Shown: positions 1-13,584, numbered from the stretch's first letter. The stretch is DNA of 64,000 bases from Loripinus fragilis (GCA_964019695.1 OZ026524.1:27816164-27880163), one strand, 5' to 3'. Notes: a model not told the origin generated them from the letters alone. Numbers and translations are program-made.

Positions 1-55
1 TCAGACACGCATCTGTAGCCAGACACGTTACCGACTGCGCTACGCGCCCCCGCCC
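1..55 (-). repeat. tRNA-like sequence at the window edge (possible SINE head)
   Basis: On the minus strand the first 55 bases read as a GC-rich start followed by gtagcgcagtcggtaacgtg, which resembles a pol III A box and D-arm, then an anticodon-arm-like stretch that runs off the window. A run of C lies beside it. It may be the head of a tRNA-derived SINE or a tRNA gene cut by the window edge. Confidence 0.3.
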
Positions 56-639
56 CCCCCCCCCCAATTAGCTGAAACTTACAAAATTTGTTTAAATTGC
101 CATATGTTCATACAAACTATAGTGGTATCATTACGTACGATGCATGTTTTAAAGTTCCTATTTCTATGACATCATTCCTGACACATTTGGGTCAGATAAT
201 ATGCTCGCACCAACATGAAAAACCTGAGTTAAGAAAGTTTATTTGTCCAAGTTGTCCCCCCTGATTACCTCTTGATCACATTTTTAATTCTAATTACATA
301 AATTGATGTCAGTGAAGACACCCAGTTATGAGAAGATGTTTTTGGATTGATTTGTACCAGTTTGATATCCTTAACATGTTACTCTACAGCTTTTTTTATT
401 GACATTTCTTCAATTTGACGGCCATCTTGGAAATATGCAAATTAAGATAGTGAAGGCGCCATTCGTGAGCTTGCCAACATTGGTTTTTGGATTCAACATA
501 GCAAAATACCCCTAATACATGTAGGTTTCTCAAAACCTATTCTTCACAAAATGCCTGTACCGCCTTTTTGTGATTTTCCCTGACAATTAAGATTACGTTG
601 TCTACGACGTACGTGTGTGCCGTTATACATCATATAATA

Positions 640-865
640 CTGACCTGCCAGCCAGGAGTGACAGTGACCTCATGTTTTGTTTACAAAGTTATCAGGGACT
701 TAAAATCGATTGATCACTTGTGTATTGATCCTATCCACATGATAGGATTAATACACTAGTGATATATCGATTCGCATTAGTTCAAGTGGAGTGTACAAGT
801 TAATGTTTAACTTAACAATTGTAAACAAAACACGACGTCACTGTCACTCTTGGTTGGCACGACAG
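640..865 (-). mobile_element. MITE family M1, 226 bp, TA target duplication
   Basis: The ends ctgacctgccagccaggagt and its near-complement at 841-865 form terminal inverted repeats, flanked by TA at 638-639 and 866-867. The middle carries a smaller palindrome (cctatccacatgatagg). It is related to copies at 30714-30768, 31598-31755 and 39149-39354 and lies in the opposite orientation to the last. There is no coding capacity; it is probably moved by a Tc1/mariner-type transposase. Confidence 0.8.
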
Positions 866-867
866 TA

Positions 868-1569
868 CCAGTGCACGAGAATTCGGTACTTCTGGATTAC
901 CGTTTGTCATCACTCTGCAAGCATGCCAAACGGTGATCCTTATCTCACACCTTATAATAGCATAAATATTCATTCAAAAAATTTTATCAATAGATCTTCG
1001 CATTTTGCAAAACAATTTTAAGCGTATTTTTCATTCAGTCCTATAAAATTACAATACCAACAAAACTGCACGATATCGTTCCATTACGATTTTTTTGTAC
1101 TTGTCAATTGGATCACGCTGCACGATACTTGATGTAATATTTTAAAAACGAACTTTGTTTGCTGTCGCTAAAATCGCACGTGAAATATCGAGTAATCAAT
1201 CAGTAGAACAATATTGCACGGAATTATGATGTTTTCATGTATCATTTATGAATGCCAATCCTTTTGTACTAGACATTTTACAATTTTCGTGTAGCATTTA
1301 GCAAATAGCATCTCTTTTGTATGATATTTGAGAATATGGGTTATCAGATTCATCCTATAAAGTGAAAGTAAGTTCTGCTTATCATGATGGACGCGTCCAT
1401 ATGCCTAGCATTCTTTAATACTGCCATGGAAAAGGACGATTCTCACGTTTAGGTTTAATCCATCATGTCAGCGTAGAGGATTATTGTGTCATTGACGAAG
1501 AATTATAAGAAAATGGCTATAGTGAAGCTGATACAGAGCTATCAGTCTGTGCTATAAGTTAAATCTTGA
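868..1569. other. AT-rich noncoding sequence, nothing recognised
   Basis: No frame with recognisable protein similarity, no RNA gene and no strong inverted repeat was seen. Confidence 0.5.
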
Positions 1570-1765
1570 TTGCCCGAAATTTATTACACAGAATTTTTCC
1601 AGCGTAAAGTTGTAAATTTTTTCTTACCCATACATTTCAGCATATGTTTTGGGCAGCCAAAAGAACCGTTTCATTTTGACGGTTCTTTTGAGTACCCAAA
1701 ACATATGTTTTGGTTCAGAAATAAGAAAAGTACGGTTCTGTTACGCACTCATATAAGGTGAAATT
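1570..1765 (+). repeat. Hairpin repeat family, copy 1
   Basis: A palindrome around agaaccgtttcattttgacggttctttt is flanked by catatgttttgg on the left and ccaaaacatatg further right. A diverged direct copy lies at 58720-58880 with the same order of motifs (gaaccgtctca, gcactcataa). Open frames across it are accidental. Confidence 0.65.
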
Positions 1766-2289
1766 AGGAGGTCTATGACATTGGGCGTTATAAACATGCA
1801 AGAAGATTTTCTTTGTGACAGTAGCGGGCAATTATGAAAGCGTCCATCGGAAGCATTTACACCGTTTAAGTCTGCACTTTTTGCATACGTCCCGTATAAA
1901 GTGCACTGGCCTTTTATGAATACATACCGATTGTCAGATTTGAGTTGACAATGGACACTGAATGTTTATACTTCCATTTTAAAGCATGTATTTTCATTTG
2001 GGTGCGACTTGGAAAAGTCCCAAATAGACAACACTCTTGCGTGATCGCATGCTAAGGGTATGATGCTGTGCGTATACAATGGAGACAATTCATATGAGCA
2101 CCAATAGCATATGTCTTTTAAATGAATGAAATAGTTTTTCTCATGAAACATTATCTTTACCGGATTTTGACCTATTTTACTGATCCCATGAATTCAATAT
2201 GAGAAATGAACAAACTTCTATCTGGTATGATAAGCACTTGGCTGATAACAATAGGTTGCCCATTGCACGACCCTTGGATCTGCACAAGT

Positions 2290-2580
2290 AAGCAAGAATG
2301 TTCATAGCTCTTGAAGCACATGGAATATTTTGATCACATTTTGCAAACATATGCATGTCAACATTCCATATCCACTGGTAACTGCTTATAGTTGGCAATC
2401 CGAATCGAAAAAAGATGCATATTTTTGGTTTTGTTGGCATTTTTTGAGTACATTTATTAGACCACTTTTGACATAATATTTAGCATTTGTACAAAGCCAT
2501 AGGGGTAGATGCCAAGTCTGAATTTGCATATGAAAGCCAGAAATTAGGTCAAAGGTCATTGAGTGCAAAAATGAGAAAAT
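2290..2580 (+). repeat. Dispersed repeat, partner of 6500-7265
   Basis: The stretch 2410-2570 is a diverged reverse complement of about 6740-6895: both contain ggcatctacccct or its complement, an aatttgcactca-type stretch, and gtactcaaaaaatgccaac or its complement. The part 2300-2395 (ttgcaaacat, ccactggtaa) resembles the tandem units at 6982-7263 in direct orientation. Confidence 0.6.
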
Positions 2581-2600
2581 ATATACTACTGTAAAACAAC

Positions 2601-5600
2601 TTCATCTTTTTATATGTAAACATTTTTCATTTCAAGCCAAATTTGGTATGCTTATAGTTATAAGTCTGAAAAACATTGAGAAAATATTTTTTATAACTAA
2701 ATGTTCATATGTCGACTTTAAATGGGGTCAAAGGTCATCAAGTGCAATAATTGGAGCATTTTTACAAACTGTGGTTCTTTTTTTCTCTGGCCCAACAACA
2801 AGATGTTTTTTTAAACTCTAAAAAGGGTAGAAGTCTTTCAGAAGGCTTAAATTAACATGATTTAATTATCATTAAAGAAACCCCTTTGGAAGCATTCTTT
2901 TATGGATTTAACAAAGACAAACATCGTAAGTTTTGTGCAATTCTGACGGAAATTCTCCCTCAATTGGGCTAAACTGAGATATATGGGCTACTTTGAGAAT
3001 TTGCTGCACCTCTCAGAAAGTAAAACTATTTTCAGTTTAGGACATGTCTTGGGGCCTTAGAAACCCATAATTTGATAACTTTTATGCGGTCATTTGTCTA
3101 TAAATTACCTGTAATCAACGTTACCCTACTGACATTGAAAATAACAGTGCACATAATGCAAGGCTAATGTTGATTTATTTTAATAGTATTAGTGAAAAAG
3201 TTCAAAAGTTTAAACTAGACATTAAATTTTTTTGCATACATCTGTGATATGTATTTCTGCTCATCAGCGATACTTATGTTACATTTTATACTAAATTGCA
3301 GATAATGGCTTTACAATTACATGTATTAGAATAAACCATGAAACCTGACCTGAAATATACATGATATTGATCTATATTCTATTTAAAAATGTTAATTTTC
3401 ATATATTTGAAGTTGTTTATAACTTTTAACTTGCAATGAAGTGAAATCAAGTAAATATTTAAATATGCTAATTAATATGTAATTTGTACTGGCTCCAGCA
3501 TGAAACGCAAAGCTGCTTTCAGATTCATTTTTCTATTATTTACATTGCATTGGAAATGGCAAAGTATCATTTCATAATGAAATCAAATTGAAACTATATT
3601 TACAATAATGGATCTTAAATTGTTGCACATATATTAATGAGGTAACGTAGGTAACAAAGGAGGCCTTACATAAATGGATAAAGGTAGTGAATTATTGTTA
3701 GACTTAAATAAAATTTGTGTCTGCTCTCCTTATTTTCGCTTACATAACATAAACTACACACATTTTATTCTATATAAGACTTTTAAACAGTGCTATGGGT
3801 TGGTCTGCAATATGTAAATGTGGCATTTCCTGGTCTTACCCAATTACTTTTTGTAATTTGTTTGGTTCTTTTAAATTCATATTGCAGTTTTCAGGTTTCT
3901 ACCAATGGTACATAACGATAAACATGTAATCTACATCATGATTTAAATTTTGACTTATATCAATAATTTACTTAAAATAGCATAACAATATTTCATACAT
4001 CTAGTGGCTAGGCAGGAATTAAGGCAGGGATAGTGCTGAATGTAAACTATAGCAGGTATAGGTTTTTGAAGATTGCAAATATAACATCGTAGTACAGAAC
4101 CAGCATGGTTTATGTCCAAATATAGGATGTTACATAGATCCTGTATTAAAGAATTTCCTTGTATGCTGAATTCTTTTAATTTTCACTTTTTACTGTTGAC
4201 AATTTCATTATAAAATTAATTTATCCTCTGTCCCCATTAAAATCTTCTATGTTTTGGTGAACTAAATTTCATATCATACTGTAATGATGATTTTCTTATC
4301 ATATTCTGCAGCAATTCTGATAGTAACTATTCTGCTTGTTAATTATCTTAGACTAAGATTGATTGGTTGAGGTAAGGTTACCTGAGCCATGTAGCGGTCT
4401 TGTAAAACATCTGAACATATTGCATAGTATCATTAACAACAAATCATTCAAGCGTTTGTGCTACTTTATTTTAAAGACTAGTTGACTGTTTTATTCTTAA
4501 GCATAAAACAAAAACATGACTCCCAAAATTCACTAGTATGGTTTGCATCTCTGAAACTCATAGATTAAACTGAATGTTGAAAAAGTAGTGTCACTTGCAG
4601 CTGATTTTTTTGCTTTTCTTATTCACAAGGTAAATATTTTTAGCTTTGTTTATGCACTATTTGATATTGTTGAGCTATTTGTAACCATAGTGCATGTTTT
4701 ATATATGTCCTATGAATCGTGAGTTATGGTCTGTTTGTTGGTTTTAAAAGCTTTACCAAATTAGGCTTACTGTTATAATCTTAAATATATATGCAAAAAC
4801 ATCGAAAATGTGAACAACATTGCTGACAACAGCTTGGCTTGCAGAAAGCATTTTAAGCATAAAGCTGCTCACGTGAAGACTAACGCGGTTTGAGGACTGT
4901 CTCCTACATTGTATATAGTGAAAGGAAAGTAGTTCAGTTTTAATTCAAGAGTAATGCCATATTAAAGCTACACATTTCGAGTATGATACCAGTTACAAGT
5001 GCTATCCAATCTGTTATATTGCACTTGTATCTACGAGCAGTAGATGTATACATTAATGTAAGTCACCTATCCTATATGCAATCAATCCCTGTCTTAGCAA
5101 ATTGTCATAGTTGACAGATAGAATGTACACTAGAACAGGCGAGTTAACTACCTTAGGATCTTATAAACATCAAGCAAATCAGAGATGTTAAATCAATTGA
5201 TTATGCTAGTAAATGTACATATTAGATAACCATTTCAGGACACATAAATTACACTTAATACTAAGAAATGACCCCAAACTGATGGAAAACTACGAACACA
5301 ATCAAATCATAAGGTGCTCCAATATGGTGAAAGCCTGTGTGTTCCCTAGAAGTCACCAGACATCTGTTTTGGGGAAATCTAATTTTGAATAAAACTTGCA
5401 TTGTCATCTTACAGTTAAAAGAATAACATATAAAACCACATGCCAATAACCTCATAGCATTTGATCTCTTATCATCATTGCAAAAATTAATAAGCAAAAT
5501 ATGTTTAACAATGATACTTAGAATTGAATTTATCGATACTGAAACAATTACAATGTATAAAAGTGTTGCGCTGTGAAAGACATAGATATATATTTTATGG

Positions 5601-6499
5601 AATCTTAAGATTAGAGGGTACCTTTTATATCATATCTATACTGCTTCTATATATGGATGAATACGTTTACACAAGCTGCCTGATTTCAAAGAAATGCTGC
5701 TTTTGGATCAACATCATTTCATTAATATGTGCAAATGAAAGGACACCCCTACAATTAAATGTTAAAAGTTATATGGAGGATTACCCTTAATGTCAGGGCT
5801 ATTTCCATGATATACCCCACAAAAAGTTAACAATGTTTTTACTGGGTGGTCATTATTAGAAATATACCTGTATTTTAGCTTTATGTTATGTATGTTACCA
5901 TCTGCTAACAGGCCGATGTGAAGACCAATGTGAGGATATATTCCTTCCAGTATATGGTATTTACCATATTCTATCATAGTTTCAACACGCCTGATGTCTT
6001 ATAAAAGGAGGCGTGGTCTTTGTGTTCTCATGAAGCTATGCTTAGTATATGCAATTAGCAGGTAGTGGCCTTGTAAAAAATGTTTTGCAATTACTCATAG
6101 ATGGGAACAAACACAACAAATGTGTGAAATGAGAAAATAAATACATTTTAGTCCTATGGGCAGGAGATCATGGCCAAGTCCTTCATGAAAGCTGTAGCTA
6201 GGAACATATACCTTTGAGAAATGACTCACATTTAGATGGTAAAATGTAACGTAAGTAACAACTTAAACACAGCTTATGTATAAAAGGATGGATAATTGCA
6301 TAAAATGACGTATTCATACAAAGCATTAAATAAAAAAAATATTTCTTTAAAATGAAATGGTGATTCTTAATTGTATTACATTTTAATTGATTTTATACAG
6401 TAACTTACTTTACATGCCTATTATGAATATTTGACCGCGGGAAACTTGGTAAATCATTGCTTTCCAAACATGATAGACACACACCTAGCAGGATAGCAA
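2601..6499. other. Long AT-rich noncoding stretch, nothing recognised
   Basis: About 3.9 kb without a convincing coding frame, RNA gene or recognised mobile element. Short open frames near 5261-5977 have no protein signature. The stretch may be intronic or intergenic. Confidence 0.5.
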
Positions 6500-6981
6500 T
6501 AAAACATCTTCCAATAGGATAGAAAGGAACTTAAATTTGAATTTTGCCCCTATGTAAATAAATATTGCTACAAATTTGACCGATTTTGCACTTAAATGAC
6601 CTTTGATTCAAACACACATCATGCCTTGATGATGCTGTTTGTTTATATAGCATGACTGTATTATCCAAAAGAGATTTTGCATTATTTTGAATCATAATTT
6701 TGGATAGCTAATTGATAAAAACGCTAAAATCTGACGTATATACGAGAATTTGCACTCAGTTGACCTTGGCCTATTTCTGGGACTTTGGGGCATTTCCGCA
6801 GTTGGCATCTACCCCTGTCCTTCTTAAAACACATCAAGATACACTTTGAGCATGGATGCCAAAATGTACTCAAAAATGCCAACAGGTTTTTTTTTCAAGC
6901 TCTGGATGGCCAACTATTACATATAGATGGTGCCTGACTTTTTTTTGACAAAATGACGACTTTTGCATGGCTCAGTTAGGT

Positions 6982-7263
6982 TAGTGAAAAACCTCATAAC
7001 TCTTGAACCTTAGGGGATATTTGGATCAAATTTTGCAAACATTGTCTAGTCACTGGTATGCCAAACAGTGACGAGGGTTTCTTGAGCACCATTTTGGCCT
7101 GTTGAGGTCTTTTAGTGAAAATTCTCATAACACTTGAACCTTATGGGATATTTGGAACAAATTTGGCATACTTATTTATTTTAATATTGTCCAGTCACTG
7201 GTATGCAAAACAGTGACAAGGGTTTGCCGAGCACCACTTTGGCCGGTAGAGGTCTTTTAGTGA
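6982..7263 (+). repeat. Two-unit tandem repeat, about 140 bp per unit
   Basis: Two diverged units share agtgaaaa-cctcataac-cttgaacctta, gatatttgga, gtcactggtatgc-aaacagtgac, gggttt and gtcttttagtgaaaat. They belong to the same dispersed family as 2290-2400. Confidence 0.7.
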
Positions 7264-7439
7264 AAATGCGAGATGGTCATTATCACATTGAATTAATGCT
7301 GTTTGTTTTATCTTTGGTCCTATTATCATTCAATAAGCCCTGAATAAGCCTGCGTAGCTCTGATTCCCAGATGTTGCCGTCAGTTTGTATACTCGAACGC
7401 TAGACTAGTGCTAAGATACGGCGTTGTACATTGTATTTT

Positions 7440-7665
7440 AACCCTTTACCTCATAGAGACGCATTTTAACGTTTTTGCAAACAGAGCAGACCCAGATTAG
7501 GTAGCTCTTGTTACAGCTGCCTGATCAGGGTATTCTCTGTTTGCTTATGGAAATATGATATATCTGATCATACACAAGTGGTCCTGACATGTAATTTCTT
7601 TGCTCTATGTATCAACATGAAATTTATTTATATAATTATTCATAGTGGGTGGAGCCTAGCATGAA
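7440..7665 (+). repeat. Dispersed element E1, copy 1
   Basis: It starts with accctttacctcatagagac and carries an imperfect palindrome (gtagctcttgttacagctgcctgatc) and a tail with tataattattcatagtgggt. The reverse-complement copy is at 24805-25027. The two copies lie about 17 kb apart in opposite orientation. Confidence 0.7.
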
Positions 7666-8057
7666 CATTCATAAAGTAAAGGATTACGTATACTTGTATG
7701 CAATGTGTGTGTCTTTTTTGTCTGTGTTCTATGGTACCCAACATGGGCTCGTCTGAAATCTGTGGTTGAGACATGTCCTGGTAAACTCACTTATTTTACT
7801 AAGCATTGGTTCACTATCTATTTAAGCTACGAACTCATATATTAGTCAATTGTTTTTTTTTTCAATCTTTTTAAGCCAGAATTGCTTCGAGGGGCATTGA
7901 ACAGAAAATAAAAATCGGCAACAGACTAATCAACTTTAAGATATACACCTTGGTTTAATTTAAATTCCCAGAGAAAAATAAACAAACCGATGTCTTAATT
8001 AAAAACTAAGACAAAAAACTAGACCTGTCACAGTGTCTGATATCAAGAATAATAAGT

Positions 8058-8246
8058 AAAACCTGTGTAAAACGGCCACTCTCAAAAAGACCGAAAAGTG
8101 GTTTTCAAGACCAATTACATGTATCGCTTAACGCAGGTCAAAAGTATTGCAGAATGCTCATTCTGCAATACTTTCGACATTCATTAAGCGACCATTTGTC
8201 ATAAAGCTCTTTGTCTATTTTTTGAGTGGCCGTTTTACACAGGTTT
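8058..8246. mobile_element. Fold-back MITE family M2, 189 bp
   Basis: The ends aaacctgtgtaaaacggcca and its complement pair, and a central palindrome gcagaatgctcattctgc sits between two further complementary stretches, so the whole element can fold back. A second complete copy lies at 61614-61797; partial copies are at 20400-20505 and 56608-56690. There is no coding capacity. Confidence 0.8.
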
Positions 8247-8766
8247 AAATTTTCGAACGCTAGACTGTTCACTAATTTTTGATTCTCAGAACGACCATCT
8301 GAATAACAAAAAGAGAAGCCCCTGATCAAAAATGCTATATTTAGTGCTGGTACATGTATCCGGTATGTGGCTAGGTTTGGCTTTCTATACAAATATACAG
8401 CGGGAATCTAGATGCACTCTAAAATACTTTTAAGAATGAGCTGACAACATCGATTAACCCTCTGTGGACATGAAATCACCAAACGGGTACGTTGTCAAAC
8501 AGTTAAGATCTAGCTCAAATGCATTTCACCAGGATCTGCACTGTTCGCTAAGACAATATCGATCTTCAGAGAAAGAAATACAATATTTTCGTTTTGGAAA
8601 TTATAGCATGTGACCTCAATATAGGCCTATACAATGGACCAACCTGACTTTGTTGCATGACGTTTTATGGACAATTACATTGGTCTGAAAAGGGATAAAA
8701 ATAAACTGCCCCAAATAAAACTGATAGTGTTGTTATACTGTCATAATCATAGGAACTGTCGAAATT

Positions 8767-9006
8767 ATGGAGCATGCGCATCTTGAACTTAAGTAGAACG
8801 GCATTATTGCAGAAATGGAGCATGCGCATCTTGAACTTTAGTAGAACGGCATTATTGCAGAAATGGAACATGCGCATCTTTAACTTAAGTAGAACGGCAT
8901 TATTGCAGAAATGGAACATGCGCATCTTGAACTTAAGTAGAACGGCATTATTGCAGAAATGGAACATGCGCATCTTTAACTTAAGTAGAACGGCATTATT
9001 GCAGAA
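8767..9006 (+). repeat. Five-copy 48-bp tandem repeat
   Basis: Copies start at 8767, 8815, 8863, 8911 and 8959 with only a few substitutions. Because 48 is divisible by three and the unit has no stop in one frame on each strand, both strands show a 16-residue repeated open frame. No homologous protein is recognised and neither frame has a gene-like context. Confidence 0.9.
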
Positions 9007-10394
9007 ACAAATGTACAAGTTAGTTGCATTATTGTCCATTAAAGATATGTCCCGATATGAGAGCACAATTTCTATATCAGGGATGATAAATACTTGTGAC
9101 GTGAGCAATTACTCTGACATAAAACTGTTTGTTAGGAAAAGTGGGGGTGATATTAGGAAGGTGTGCCGCAGTACTTGGACCCCTATAAGAATCTCAAAAT
9201 CGAACGCACATCTACATACCCAGATAAGGCTATGCATCATATAGATTGACAAAGTAGGCACAGACAAGACTGCGCATTTGCGCAGTCTTATCTGCGCCTT
9301 CTTTGTTCGGCAGTATTACAAAGCAACCCCCTTTCCACGTGGCTCAAGCCACGGCCGTAATGTCAATAGCCGATGTAATAAGACGTTCGCTTGTCTTATA
9401 ATGTATCTGGACACTTTTATAGGGACATATTTGTGTAAGAAAGCAATCCACTTAGACCATCGTCAGTTCAACGATCCATTAGACATATATCCATTTACTG
9501 AATGATTTTTGTCATCGTCACGAAGAAAGTGGATTCTTTCTTGGAAGTATTCAGCCATCGTTGCAAAACAATGGTTCGAAGTCGATTACATGGACCATTT
9601 CGGCCAAAGGTACTGGGCACGTCGGAGAGACTGTAACACGCCTATTTGATCCACACTGCAGTATGTATTCAAGCTAGAATGATCTTATATGGCAGCAGTA
9701 TTTAGGCCATAATGATAAGACTGCACACGTTTTCAGGCTGAAACATACCCTCATTGCAATCTTCTTCAGATCAAAATGCTATACACTTCAGTCTGCAGTA
9801 TTCAGAAGAAATGCTTTTAAGGACGAAATGACCCCACTACAAAAAATGCAGGCCGAAATGGTATTTGTAGTATAGGTTTCTGATTGGAAAATCCATCAAA
9901 AGACTTAATTGAAAAGGTTACGCTGAATTAAACCTCCAATCGCATCTCAGTTTGATTTAAAATATGGAGCAGTAATATCCCATACGCTTCATCCATTCCA
10001 GTACAAAGCTGGTTGTTGGTATGAAAACCCAGTCCCTTTAACAAGCCTCACATGCAACTTCTAGCTTCTTGCTTATGACGTGAAAATAAAAACAGGCCAG
10101 AAGATTCCAAGAAAAGAACTGAAGTTGATTGCATCTATATCTTCAAAGAAGCTGTCAATATCTTATCATATTGCAGCGTTTATAGGATGTTATTGTCATA
10201 CATCAAGAAAGTCGTCCATAATAGCAATAGCTTTTGAATAAATATCATAGTATTGTAAATTATACTTGTTAGGATAAATCTTGCTAGATTATATAGGGCT
10301 ATGGTACAACTTATCATTGTTTTGTTACCTGCCTTGCATACCATTTAGAGTCATAAACTAATTATTGAGTGGTACCATTTAAGGGTATAAAATT
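9007..10394. other. Noncoding stretch with one short perfect palindrome
   Basis: The palindrome aagactgcgcatttgcgcag and its remaining arm (9266-9289) belongs to a recurrent family of short hairpins. Nothing else was recognised. Confidence 0.5.
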
Positions 10395-10500
10395 AGATCT
10401 TGGGATCGCAAACAGTGTAATCTACCTGATCAGACTGCTCTATGGAACAGTCTGGTCATAGAGCAGTCTGGTCTGGGTATAAAATGTTTGCTAATGACTG
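10395..10500. repeat. Short hairpin repeat (gcaaacag family)
   Basis: The core cagactgctctatg pairs with catagagcagtctg a few bases later. It is bordered by gcaaacagtgtaatc and ggtctgggta. Related palindromes occur at 7480-7545, 14812-14843, 36405-36470, 57190-57250 and 61545-61595. Confidence 0.6.
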
Positions 10501-11977
10501 CAAGAGTAAATACTGATGCGTTTCGTCATATTCCTTATTTCCCCGCAAAAATATCAGCAAGAGCTAATGGAGGGCACTTGTCCATAAAATGACCACTGAA
10601 CGTAGGAAATACATCGAGACAAAATAACTGAGCTGGAATGAAATGACAGTCAACGTGTTAAAAGGAACCAAATGTCAAGTTTGCCTAAAGAGCAAGCGTA
10701 AACAATCTGTTCAACACAATCAGTATTTAACGATGGGCTGATTGACTGCACTTTCATTTGGAGCCTTTGTTCCACCGACAATACTCCACACGAATATACG
10801 CAAACCCTCTTTTGATTAACTTGTTGATTCCATATTTGGAGTAAGCCCATTTATTTGCATACAAAGGAGTAGCCAGAATTAAAGGTTAGATAGAAAGATT
10901 CAGTATATTGCACGACCATTAGAAAATCTCAAAGTGAACCGTGTAATACAACGAGGTAGAGCTGTTAGTGACCAACTGCAAAACTTACGTTTCCTTACGT
11001 CAACCTGTATACGTCAACCTGTATTTTGTTTTTCATCTGACAGAAACCCACTTTTATTCTATCAACAATAAAAGGCACCCGAATCACTGTAATCACATTT
11101 TAAACTCTGTTATTAGCATTGCACAATTCCAAGAAAGTTACAAAGTGTGTACTATAACCCAACCTCCAATAGCAGTGACAAACCAAAACATTACACAGGT
11201 ATCACCGTCCTCGCTCAGAGCTAGTGAGAAGTCCCTGTTTGAATCCCACTGAAATCCCATTTTCTTATTCTTTTTATTTAAACATTGATTGACCATTGAC
11301 GCACTGAAAAGCAATTTCTATACCATTTGATTATGTCCGAAATATGCGAATAGCCCTTTGAAACCTTGTATGAGTGTAAGCTTTAATACATGTATAGAAA
11401 GCGCAGACATGCTGTAATGCACTGGTGCGAGTATATGTATGGTGCAAAGTCTAAATGGTCACAGAACTGCTATTTGTAAAAATGGGCTGTGATTGGCTTA
11501 AAAGTTGGATGAATGATAGGTCTTAATTAAATGATAATCCGAAATTGGTCAATATTTTAGATCTATTTATAGACAGTTAAAGTGACCCAGCCTTCATAAT
11601 GCACCCTTGTATGTGTTTAGGCCACTTTTTTGCCATGGCATCATCACTCATACAAAGATTTGAATATAACCAGAAACGATTGCTATTTTGGTGCCATCAA
11701 ACTTAAGAAAAATTACTTGGTAATATAGAAACATGTGAAATCTTGTAATTTTAGGTGTGTTTTTTTGAAGTCTAATATGTTAAAATTGCTGAAATGCCTA
11801 AAGGATCAGCGCTCAAATTTAATGTAATTAACACAGACATCGCGAACAAATACTTTCAGCCCTTTGATTTTGTATCAGAATCTGACATCTGTTCTCTTCA
11901 TACAAGCGACCAGCGAACGTTCAGACGAATCTGCGCCTTCAGGCAAACTCGTCAGAGCCTTCAATGTTTGCACATAG
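10501..11977. other. Noncoding stretch, nothing recognised
   Basis: Open frames of up to 94 codons (for example near 10968-11252) show no conserved motif or splice context. Confidence 0.45.
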
Positions 11978-11978
11978 A

Positions 11979-12117
11979 GTATGGAAGCACATAAAGGACA
12001 CAATCTCATTTTCTCATGACATTGCTCACACGATTTCGAGACACAAAGTATGGAAACACCAGAAGGACAAAACCTTATTTTCTCATGACGTTGCTCTCTC
12101 TATTTCGAGGTGCCGTC
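11979..12117 (+). repeat. Two-copy 69-bp tandem repeat
   Basis: Units begin with gtatggaa at 11979 and 12048 and share ttttctcatgac and tttcgag. The period is a multiple of three, so a short open frame with a 23-residue repeat (VWKH...FSHD) appears. No known protein is recognised. Confidence 0.65.
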
Positions 12118-13584
12118 TCTGGAACAGAAGTCGTCCCTGTTTGCCGAGAATCCTAGACGTTACAATTTAATCATCTTATTATCTTGTTTATCTAGTTTTC
12201 TCTTGATAACGACAATCATGGCAATAGTCGCATTTGAAAGGTCTCGCAGGAAATTTACTTCCAGACCTTCTTAGAATACACACAGCCATAGAAACTAGGG
12301 ATATTTAGAGTACGTTTTCTTTCATTTCTCCATAAAACATATGTTGTAACCACTCATTGGAAGCGTCTCGGTGAGACGCTTCTAATGAGCGTCACAACAA
12401 ATTTGAACGTTGACAAATCAAAGAGTTATTGCCCCTTTTCCGATTGAAATGGTGTCTAATTTGGAGCGATAATATCATTGGTGGATTGTCAGAGTTCCAG
12501 CTATAGTCTGACGACATACTGGATTATTTCTGCATAAAACATATACTGTGAATGCATGTTGGAACTGTATCCTCAAATTTGTTCCATTTTGTATCATAGC
12601 ATATGTTTAAATGGAGAAAGGAAAAAACAGGTCATCACTATTTGTAAGAAGACGTCATTTTATAACTCGCCCTCCGAGACTTTGCTTTAATTCCAATGAC
12701 ATTTCGTTATTTGAAAACTTCAACTTAGTAAGGCGACTTCTAGCAAGCGTTAGACACTTCAAGGCTGTATTAAACATGCATGTTCTGATGACAATCATTG
12801 AAAGTATAACATTGAAGAGCAGTCAGAAAATTAAAAGATTTACTGGGAAACAAAATTAAAACGGGTGTTGCCATTACGGGCACTTGTCGTTTCTTTAAAG
12901 CAGGCAAATATTTGGCTAGCACACGCCCTGTTGGTACTTATCGCATATACGTGAAAAACTCCTTGAAATGCCAATGCTGATATATCCAGAGGGGCTAGTG
13001 TCTAATTTTTGGTCTGATCCTTATTCTACTTACATACGTTGTGTATGCGGGAAGCAAAAGTACTAAAAACACGTGTTCTGGGCAATCTATAGATACCACT
13101 TGCGGACCGGATTTTCCGCTAAAATAACCTTTTATGCATTTGAAATAAGATATACATAATTGGATAATGGCTCTGTGATTCTATATAATTGTTCAGCGGA
13201 AAAAAAGAAAAATAATGTACTAAAACTTTTCAGAATGAGTAGAGAACAATAAAATGAGAATTTGCAAAAATGCTTATGATAGATTTATTGTGATATCACA
13301 ATGGCAACGAGCGAACGAAACATAAAGCCTGTGCGAACTAGCACAGCTGCTATAATTTGTATATTTTTGGCGGTTTTACACCTTTCAAATGCTTCTTGAT
13401 TCTATAACAATTATATGAAATGCGTTTGTCTTAGGAGATCAGACACCGTCTCAATCCGCTTGTATTTGAAGCCATCCTGATAAATTTGATATCAAACAAT
13501 ACTTGTAGACTTAAGGAACGTCCAACCTTCTTTGAAGTTTGCAGGGGGTACTTTCTTATATTTTTTATTTCCGAAACTTCAAGT
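12118..13584. other. Noncoding stretch with a small hairpin
   Basis: A hairpin (cattggaagcgtctcggtga with its complement) lies at about 12356-12393. An 82-codon frame at 12611-12859 has no recognisable features. Confidence 0.45.

Noticed and set aside
7440..7665. CRISPR-like or regulatory palindromes
   Set aside because: Palindromes are single, unevenly spaced and shared with other dispersed repeats; no regular repeat-spacer structure.
8665..9108. 147-codon minus-strand frame with a repeated CNNAVLLK motif
   Set aside because: It is the translation of the 48-bp tandem repeat; the plus strand is equally open.
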